Shown here in pieces: positions 58,039 through 64,000 of a stretch of DNA of 64,000 nucleotides (position 1 is its first letter; the number at the start of each line of letters is the position of its first letter). The position numbers and the translations under genes were made by a program. The DNA is taken from the NCBI GenBank assembly GCA_017961625.1, contig JAGCWY010000064.1, forward strand, positions 55,883 through 119,882, written 5' to 3'. The stretch is from Ruminococcus sp. (lineage in GTDB: Bacteria; Bacillota; Clostridia; Oscillospirales; Ruminococcaceae). The notes beneath the pieces are model-generated. The model made no database searches. It saw only the letters and a list, made by a program, of their open reading frames with translations, and was not told the origin of the DNA.

Positions 58039-60336
58039 ATGACAGATGACATGAATGTATCAAATCTCACACATCATGAGGTCGAAGTCCCGATACCAGA
58101 ATCGGCACTCCCTAAGGACCCCACTGATTTTCTCAATGATATCCCCGATTTCAAGGACGATTACACCATTGAGAAGATAATACAGAAAATACTCACTGAC
58201 GATAAGCAGTACGATTTGAGCAAGATCATTTCCGCTTATGAATTCGCCGCAAAAGCTCATGAGGGACAGACACGCTCCTCAGGTCAGCCATATATCACAC
58301 ACCCATTAGCCGTATCCTATACACTCCTTGAGCTTGGCATGGATACAGATACTATCTGTGCAGCTTTGCTCCACGACGTAGTAGAGGATACAGACGCCAC
58401 TCTTGACGATATAAAGAAGCGTTTCGGACAGGACGTTGCCTTGCTCGTTGACGGAGTCACAAAGCTTAGCAAAATCCCCATCTCCAGCAAGGAGGAGCAG
58501 CAGGCTGAGAATATTCGCAAGATACTCCTTGCAATGTCTCAGGATATACGTGTAATGATAATCAAACTCAGTGACCGCCTCCACAATATGCGCACGCTGA
58601 AATATCGTCCTCTTGAAAAGCAGAGGAACACTGCGCTCGAAACAATGAATATCTACGCTCCTATCGCTCACCGCCTCGGTATCAGAGCCATGAAGGAGGA
58701 ACTTCAGGATCTTGCTTTCCACTTTCTCGACCCTTATGCCTACTCAGAGATTGAAAATATACTCGAAAACAAGAAGGAGGAGCGCGAGGCGTTTATCGAG
58801 ATAATCAAGAGCCGTATTGCCCAGCGCTTCAAGTCGGAAGAATTCTCTCAACCCCCACAGATAGACGGGCGTGTAAAGAGCATCTACAGCATATATCGCA
58901 AAATATTCATAGGTCACAAGGATATCGACGAGATATACGACAAATATGCTGTAAGAATAATCGTTACTACTATCGCCGAGTGCTACAACGTTCTCGGACT
59001 TATACACGATATGTTCAAGCCACTTCCTAATCGTTTCAAAGACTATATCTCAACACCCAAGAACAATATGTACCAGTCTCTCCATACCACTGTTCTCGGC
59101 AAGGAAGGCATCCCCTTCGAGGTTCAGATACGTACATGGGATATGCACGAAACCGCAGAATACGGTATCGCAGCCCACTGGAAGTACAAAGAGGGCATAC
59201 AGGGCAAGGACAAAATGGAACACCGTCTTGCATGGGTGCGTCAGGTCATCGAAGCTCAGCAAACCTCCGATGACGTTGAGGAGATAGTCCGCATAATCAA
59301 AACCGACCTTGACCCGGAGGATATAGTAGTAATGACGCCAAAGGGTATGTCGGTGAGCTTGCCTATAAACTCTACAGTTATCGACTTCGCCTACCGTATC
59401 CATACTCAGATAGGTCATAAGACCGTAGGCGCAAAGGTGGACGGAAGGATAGTTCCGCTCGACTACAAGCTCCAGACTGGTCAGATATGCGAGATAATCA
59501 CCAGCAAGGACCCGGAAAAGGGGCCCAACCGTGCATGGCTTAACATAGTACAGACCAACGAAGCCCGTTCAAAGATACGTTCATGGTTCAAGAAGGAAAG
59601 ACGCGAGGAGAATATCATTGAAGGAAAGACTCAGCTTGAACGTGAATTCAAACGCCACAGAATAAACCTCAGGGAGGAGCAGTACACCGAGTTTCTGCAG
59701 GACGACTTTAAACGACACAACTGCGATACTCTTGAAGACTTCTACGCCTCAATAGGCTACGGAGGCATACTTCTCTCAAAGATGATGCCTCGCCTTAAGG
59801 ACAAGTACGAAAAGCTCTACGAAAACGACGAAGAACCCTCGGTAGTTCCGCTCATCAAGCCAAAGCCCAATGGTAGAAGCAGTATAATACTAGACCAGAT
59901 AGACGATATGCTGATAAAATTCGCTCAGTGCTGCAATCCCCTTCCCGGTGACGATATTATCGGCTTTATCACAAGAGGCTATGGTATCTCGGTTCATACC
60001 ACCAATTGTACCAACTACAAGGCTGCCCTTGCCAGGAACATCCCTGATGAGCTTGACCGCTGGGTGGAGATACAATGGACAGACAACAGCGATACACAGC
60101 TCCAGACAAGCTTCGAGGTCACAGCTACAGACCGCGTAGGACTTGTATACGACATTTCCGCAGTACTCCTCGAAGCCCGTGTACCTATAGTTCACTCCGC
60201 TTCAAGAGTGCTGAAAAACGGCAATGCGCTGTTTGAAGGTACTATAGTTATATCCAGCACTGAGCAGCTCAAGAACCTCTTTGAGAAGCTCAGAAAGATA
60301 AAGGGCGTCATTTCTGTGGAAAGAGCCGCTATTTAA
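58039..60336 (+). CDS. relA: Bifunctional (p)ppGpp synthetase/hydrolase
   Basis: A 765-residue Rel protein. HD hydrolase domain (about 50-210: HPLAVSYTLLELG, LLHDVVEDTDAT, KLSDRLHNMRTL), synthetase domain (about 250-400: GRVKSIYSIYRKI, YAVRIIV, YQSLHTTVLG), TGS domain (about 415-480: VMTPKGMSVSLPINSTVIDFAY), a zinc-finger/helical part with QCCNPLPGDDIIGF, and a C-terminal ACT domain. Both active sites look intact. It controls the stringent response. The gene lies between recJ and an MBL hydrolase, as in many Clostridia. Confidence 0.95.
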   Translation: MTDDMNVSNLTHHEVEVPIPESALPKDPTDFLNDIPDFKDDYTIEKIIQKILTDDKQYDLSKIISAYEFAAKAHEGQTRSSGQPYITHPLAVSYTLLELGMDTDTICAALLHDVVEDTDATLDDIKKRFGQDVALLVDGVTKLSKIPISSKEEQQAENIRKILLAMSQDIRVMIIKLSDRLHNMRTLKYRPLEKQRNTALETMNIYAPIAHRLGIRAMKEELQDLAFHFLDPYAYSEIENILENKKEEREAFIEIIKSRIAQRFKSEEFSQPPQIDGRVKSIYSIYRKIFIGHKDIDEIYDKYAVRIIVTTIAECYNVLGLIHDMFKPLPNRFKDYISTPKNNMYQSLHTTVLGKEGIPFEVQIRTWDMHETAEYGIAAHWKYKEGIQGKDKMEHRLAWVRQVIEAQQTSDDVEEIVRIIKTDLDPEDIVVMTPKGMSVSLPINSTVIDFAYRIHTQIGHKTVGAKVDGRIVPLDYKLQTGQICEIITSKDPEKGPNRAWLNIVQTNEARSKIRSWFKKERREENIIEGKTQLEREFKRHRINLREEQYTEFLQDDFKRHNCDTLEDFYASIGYGGILLSKMMPRLKDKYEKLYENDEEPSVVPLIKPKPNGRSSIILDQIDDMLIKFAQCCNPLPGDDIIGFITRGYGISVHTTNCTNYKAALARNIPDELDRWVEIQWTDNSDTQLQTSFEVTATDRVGLVYDISAVLLEARVPIVHSASRVLKNGNALFEGTIVISSTEQLKNLFEKLRKIKGVISVERAAI

Positions 60337-60347
60337 GGAGAATACAA

Positions 60348-60989
60348 ATGAAAATACACCATTTACAGCTCGGACCTCTCCGTTCAAACTGTTATGTAGT
60401 CGAGACTGCTCCTGGACGCTGCGTTGCAATTGATATTGGCGGTGACAGCAGACTACTCCTAGAATTCCTGAAAATGAAAAAGCTCCGACTTGAAAAGATA
60501 CTACTTACTCACGGTCATTTTGATCACATCGGAGGCGCTGAAGAGGTGCATCAAGCTACGGGAGCTGAAATATATATCCACGAGCTTGACGCTCACATGC
60601 TTACAAGCGCAGCAGACTCTCTCGCTTCAAGTATGTCCTTCATCAAATTCATACCTGTCACCGACTGGACATGTATCTTCGGTGACTGCTACATCAACGA
60701 CGGTGAATGCTCCTTCAGAGTTATTCATACTCCCGGTCATTCTCGCGGAAGCGTATGCTATGTCTGCGAAGATGTTATTTTTTCGGGAGACACCCTGTTC
60801 TGCTGCTCCGTCGGCAGGACCGATTTCCCTGATAGCAGCACGGCTGCTATGTCCTATTCACTGAATACTCTCTATCACCTTGAAGGAGATTACAAAGTAC
60901 TGCCGGGGCACAACGAAAGCACTACTCTTGATTATGAACGTGAAGCAAATCCGTATATGAAACAGTTCAGAGGAAAAAATGACGACTGA
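60348..60989 (+). CDS. MBL-fold metallo-hydrolase, glyoxalase II-like
   Basis: A 213-residue protein with THGHFDHIGG (the HxHxDH motif), HTPGHSRGS, FSGDTLF and LPGHNEST. All metal ligands of the metallo-beta-lactamase fold are present. Small stand-alone members hydrolyse thioesters such as S-lactoyl conjugates; the substrate is not determined. It starts 12 nt after relA and overlaps hemZ by 11 nt. Confidence 0.92.
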   Translation: MKIHHLQLGPLRSNCYVVETAPGRCVAIDIGGDSRLLLEFLKMKKLRLEKILLTHGHFDHIGGAEEVHQATGAEIYIHELDAHMLTSAADSLASSMSFIKFIPVTDWTCIFGDCYINDGECSFRVIHTPGHSRGSVCYVCEDVIFSGDTLFCCSVGRTDFPDSSTAAMSYSLNTLYHLEGDYKVLPGHNESTTLDYEREANPYMKQFRGKNDD

Positions 60990-62463
60990 TAATACCAAAA
61001 TGCCGATAATTCTCATCGGCAATTCTTTTAAATACGAGATAGAAGCCACAATGAAGCTCTTTTTCAGCACGGCTCACTACACCTTCGGAAGCTCACGTGA
61101 TGATATAACAGGAGATGAGTATGTTATTGCAGAAGTCTCCGGAGACGAAAGGACAATAACCGCTGAAGTAAAGCTCGACGGCGAGGAAACGGTGACAAGA
61201 AGCGCCACTACTGACGAGCCCTCTGAAAACGAGCATGAGCTTTGTAGGCTTATCTTCCATATACTCTGTGAAAAGACAGGCATAAGACCGCCATGGGGGC
61301 TTATGACCGGAATACGTCCCGTAAAAAAGGTCATTGAGCTTATGGAGCATGGACTTTCTAGGGAAGAAGTATTCAAAAGGCTGTCTGACAGATATGAGGT
61401 CACTGAAAAGAAGCTACAGCTGGCCTATGATACAGCCATAAATCAGCTCCCTATAGTCGAAAAGATAGACAGCTCGGCTGTAAGCCTTTACGTTTCCATC
61501 CCTTTCTGTCCTACACGGTGCAGCTACTGTTCCTTCGTATCACATTCAATGGATTCTGCCATGAAGCTCATGCCAGAATACGTTTCGGCGCTATGCCGTG
61601 AGCTCGAAATACTTGGAAATATCGTAAAAGATACCGATACAAAGGTGGATACCATTTACTTTGGAGGAGGTACTCCTACCTCACTGTCAGCACAGGACCT
61701 GAAAACAATTATGGAAGCAGTTGATAAAAACTTCGATATCGCAAGTATCCGCGAATACAGCGTTGAAGCAGGCCGCCCCGACACCATAACTGAAGAAAAG
61801 CTCAGGGTAATAAAGGAACTGGGCGCAGACAGGATCTCCGTAAATCCTCAAACACTTAACGACGAGGTGCTGAAGGTCATCGGCAGAAGGCACTCCGGCG
61901 AGGACTTTATCAGAGCATTTGAACTTGCAAGAAAGATAGGCTTTGGCAACATCAATACAGATCTTATAGCAGGTCTTCCAACAGAGTCCGCGGATAGCTT
62001 CCGCAAGACCCTTGACAGAATAATCGAGCTTGATCCGGAAAGTATCACCGTCCATACTCTTACAATAAAGCGTTCCGCAACCCTATTCGCAGGCGGGAAT
62101 GAAAACTGCTCAAATCCTGCCGCCAAAATGGTGGACTACAGCATACCAGTTCTTATGTCTCACGGATATCTGCCGTACTATATGTATCGTCAGAAGAATA
62201 CCGTGGACAACCTTGAAAACGTAGGCTACTCGAAAAAGGGCTTCGAGAGCTATTACAACATCTTTATCATGGACGAAACTCAGACGATTCTCGGCGCAGG
62301 CTGTGCGGCTTCCACGAAGCTCCTCTATGAAAACAACAGGATAGAGCGCATACATAATTACAAGTTTCCTTACGAATACATACGTAGCTTCGACAAGCTC
62401 ATGGAAAAGAAAAAGGAGGTGGCAGAATGCCTGAAAAAAATCAAGTTTTTAAGGCTGAGATAA
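60979..62463 (+). CDS. hemZ: HemZ-like radical SAM coproporphyrinogen dehydrogenase-family protein
   Basis: A 494-residue protein. The cluster motif is CPTRCSYCSF (CxxxCxxC), followed by IYFGGGTPTSL, SVEAGRPDTI, and SVNPQTLND. The N-terminal 160 residues are specific to the HemZ group. HemZ is named for coproporphyrinogen III oxidation, but many relatives are haem chaperones or of unknown role; no haem genes lie nearby. It overlaps the MBL gene at its start and the methyltransferase gene (37 nt) at its end. Confidence 0.88.
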   Translation: MTTDNTKMPIILIGNSFKYEIEATMKLFFSTAHYTFGSSRDDITGDEYVIAEVSGDERTITAEVKLDGEETVTRSATTDEPSENEHELCRLIFHILCEKTGIRPPWGLMTGIRPVKKVIELMEHGLSREEVFKRLSDRYEVTEKKLQLAYDTAINQLPIVEKIDSSAVSLYVSIPFCPTRCSYCSFVSHSMDSAMKLMPEYVSALCRELEILGNIVKDTDTKVDTIYFGGGTPTSLSAQDLKTIMEAVDKNFDIASIREYSVEAGRPDTITEEKLRVIKELGADRISVNPQTLNDEVLKVIGRRHSGEDFIRAFELARKIGFGNINTDLIAGLPTESADSFRKTLDRIIELDPESITVHTLTIKRSATLFAGGNENCSNPAAKMVDYSIPVLMSHGYLPYYMYRQKNTVDNLENVGYSKKGFESYYNIFIMDETQTILGAGCAASTKLLYENNRIERIHNYKFPYEYIRSFDKLMEKKKEVAECLKKIKFLRLR

Positions 62464-63785
62464 CAGGCATGACCTCCGAGGGAAACGGCGTATGCCGCAT
62501 TGACGGCATGGCCGTCTTCGTTCCAGAAACAGCTGTGGGAGACCTCTGCGATATAAAGATTGTTAAGATATTGAAAAGCTATGCATTCGGTATTGTCGAT
62601 AGGCTGATAAAGCCCTCCCCCGACCGTAAAGAGGATAACTGCCCCGTGTATAAAAAATGCGGTGGCTGTTTGTTCAGACATATCTCCTACGAGGCGGAAT
62701 GCCGTATCAAAAGTAGTATAGTAAACGACGCTTTTGAGCGTATAGGTGGGCTTTCTCCCGTATTTGAGGACCTTCTCTCTGCCGAGGCTGTGAGTAGCTA
62801 CAGAAACAAGGCTCAGTATCCCCTTGCCGCTGTTGACGGAAAAGCTGTCTGCGGTTTTTTTGCTCCGCGGAGCCACAGGCTCGTACCTGTAACGAACTGC
62901 GCATTGCAGCCTCTGGTATTCAGCAGCATACTTGAAGCTGTCCTTGACTATATCAATGAAAAAAAGCTGACTGTTTACAGTGAAGAAACAAATACAGGCA
63001 TAATACGCCATATCTATTTACGTCGCGGAGCCCACTCGGGCGAGATAATGGTCTGTCTTGTGGTACGCAAGGACATATCACGTCAGCTTTCAGCACTGTG
63101 CAGAATACTCACGGAACGCTTTTCAGATATCCAAAGTATAGTTATGAATATAAATCCGAAGAAGACAAACGTTATTCTCGGCGACAAATGTATCACTCTC
63201 TGGGGAAGCAATAACATAACCGACACTATGTGCGGTAATACCGTTAGGATATCTCCCCTTTCCTTCTATCAGGTGAATACCCTACAGGCAGAAAGGCTCT
63301 ACGCAAAAGCTCTGGAGTATGCTGCTCCTGACAAAAGCGATGTTATCGCCGACCTTTATTGCGGCGCAGGTACTATCGGTCTTTCAATGGCAGGAAAAGC
63401 CGCAAAAATAATCGGCGTTGAAATAGTTCCTCAGGCTGTTGAGAATGCAAAGACAAACGCTGAACTGAACAATATCACAAATGCAGAGTTTTTCTGCGGA
63501 GACGCAGGAAAGGTATTCGGAAAGCTCAGAAAACAGGGTTGCAAGCCGGATATCATAGTGATTGACCCTCCGAGGAAGGGCTGTTCATCTGAGACTATTG
63601 ACGTTATAGCAGAAGCGTCTCCGCGAAAAATAGTGATGATTTCCTGCAATCCAGCGACTGCTGCCCGTGACGCAAAGCTGCTATCGAAAAATGGCTACAG
63701 CGTTAAAAAGGTATGCGGAGCTGATCTCTTTCCGAGAACTGGGCACGTTGAGTGCGTAGTTTTGATGTCACGGCAGAAATCATAA
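62427..63785 (+). CDS. rlmD: 23S rRNA (uracil-C5)-methyltransferase, RlmD/RumA family
   Basis: A 452-residue protein. The N-terminal TRAM domain is residues 1-60 (AEITGMTSEGNGVCRIDGMAVFV). A 4Fe-4S cluster region follows, CPVYKKCGGCLFRHISYEAEC. The SAM domain is DLYCGAGTIGLSMA, with IVIDPPRKGCS and the catalytic Cys in ISCNPATAARD. It methylates uridine in 23S rRNA. The exact position (for example U1939 or U747) cannot be told. It starts inside hemZ after AAGGAGGTG. Confidence 0.92.
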   Translation: MPEKNQVFKAEITGMTSEGNGVCRIDGMAVFVPETAVGDLCDIKIVKILKSYAFGIVDRLIKPSPDRKEDNCPVYKKCGGCLFRHISYEAECRIKSSIVNDAFERIGGLSPVFEDLLSAEAVSSYRNKAQYPLAAVDGKAVCGFFAPRSHRLVPVTNCALQPLVFSSILEAVLDYINEKKLTVYSEETNTGIIRHIYLRRGAHSGEIMVCLVVRKDISRQLSALCRILTERFSDIQSIVMNINPKKTNVILGDKCITLWGSNNITDTMCGNTVRISPLSFYQVNTLQAERLYAKALEYAAPDKSDVIADLYCGAGTIGLSMAGKAAKIIGVEIVPQAVENAKTNAELNNITNAEFFCGDAGKVFGKLRKQGCKPDIIVIDPPRKGCSSETIDVIAEASPRKIVMISCNPATAARDAKLLSKNGYSVKKVCGADLFPRTGHVECVVLMSRQKS

Positions 63786-64000
63786 AATGCCGATTTATCG
63801 CGGATAATTGGCATTTTGCAGTTCAGTAAACAACCAAAATAAGCACTCATTTTCTGTATGCGGGAACACGTAATATCACCTAAAGAGATACAGACAGCAT
63901 TTCGGCGCACTCGCGATATAAACAGTCTTTTTAAGCACTCGATTTTTTGTGCTTAAAACTGCTGTTTGTAACTTTTAAGTGTGTAGAAATGCTGTCACTC
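63786..64000. other. Non-coding end of window
   Basis: No gene is supported in the last 215 bases. A short AT-rich inverted repeat (TTTTAAGCAC near 63930 with GTGCTTAAAA near 63950) is present. It lies too far after the methyltransferase stop to be a clear terminator. Confidence 0.5.

Noticed and set aside
60979..62463. Haem biosynthesis locus
   Set aside because: Only the HemZ-like gene is present, with no other haem genes nearby, so a pathway role is not claimed.
63930..63960. AT-rich inverted repeat near the right edge as terminator of rlmD
   Set aside because: It lies about 145 nt after the stop and has a U-rich loop rather than a U-run after the stem.
1..64000. CRISPR arrays, prophage or insertion sequences
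   Set aside because: No regularly spaced repeats, phage structural genes, integrase or transposase were seen.

Overview
The window looks like chromosomal DNA from a Gram-positive Clostridia bacterium of the Ruminococcus type. The evidence is two secreted proteins with type I dockerin modules (a serpin and a transglutaminase-fold protein), the sporulation pair spoIIGA-sigE, strong AGGAGG-type ribosome binding sites, consensus sigma-A promoters, a YtrA-type GntR operon and an FMN riboswitch. The species cannot be fixed from the sequence alone. No prophage, insertion sequence or CRISPR array was seen; most of the window is ordinary, densely packed chromosome.

Layout. 1-3.8 kb (minus): a sugar uptake locus with an AraR-like GntR/LacI repressor, an AraC regulator, a YtfQ-like binding lipoprotein and the start of an MglA/YtfR-like ATPase, tied together by repeated TTGTA-NN-TACA operators. 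4-7.6 kb (plus): a diguanylate cyclase and a surface metallophosphoesterase. 7.7-14.3 kb (minus): an Lsa-like ABC-F ribosome protection gene behind a leader-peptide attenuator, then a YtrA-type GntR / ABC transporter / serine hydrolase operon. 14.5-21.3 kb (plus): dockerin-serpin, ECF sigma factor with membrane partner, dockerin-SH3-transglutaminase protein, lipoprotein and acyltransferase. 21.4-25.9 kb (plus): acetyltransferase, small membrane protein, RecD2 helicase, MreB-like actin. 26-26.8 kb (minus): Mrp ATPase.

27-35 kb (plus): riboflavin operon under an FMN riboswitch (ribD, ribE, ribBA, ribH). It also carries a DUF4097-like lipoprotein, two small membrane proteins and a HAD phosphatase that overlaps ribH and may supply the missing phosphatase step; a lipoprotein metallopeptidase follows. 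35-40 kb (minus): MacB-like fused ABC exporter, a divergent PRPP synthetase and inorganic pyrophosphatase. 40.3-42.3 kb: a LacI-type sensor fused to GGDEF. 42.4-45.5 kb (minus): radical SAM protein, dCMP deaminase, tRNA-Gln, MATE exporter. 45.7-50.7 kb (plus): Maf, DUF1015, DUF3781, a stretch of decayed small genes around an intact tcdA, and a methyltransferase. 50.7-55.7 kb: DEAD-box helicase, a 31-residue membrane peptide, an MFS transporter, spoIIGA and sigE. 56-63.8 kb (plus): recJ, relA/spoT, MBL hydrolase, hemZ-like radical SAM and an RlmD-type rRNA methyltransferase, closely spaced or overlapping.

All calls rest on reading the sequence and on recognising motifs; no database search, folding program or alignment was run.
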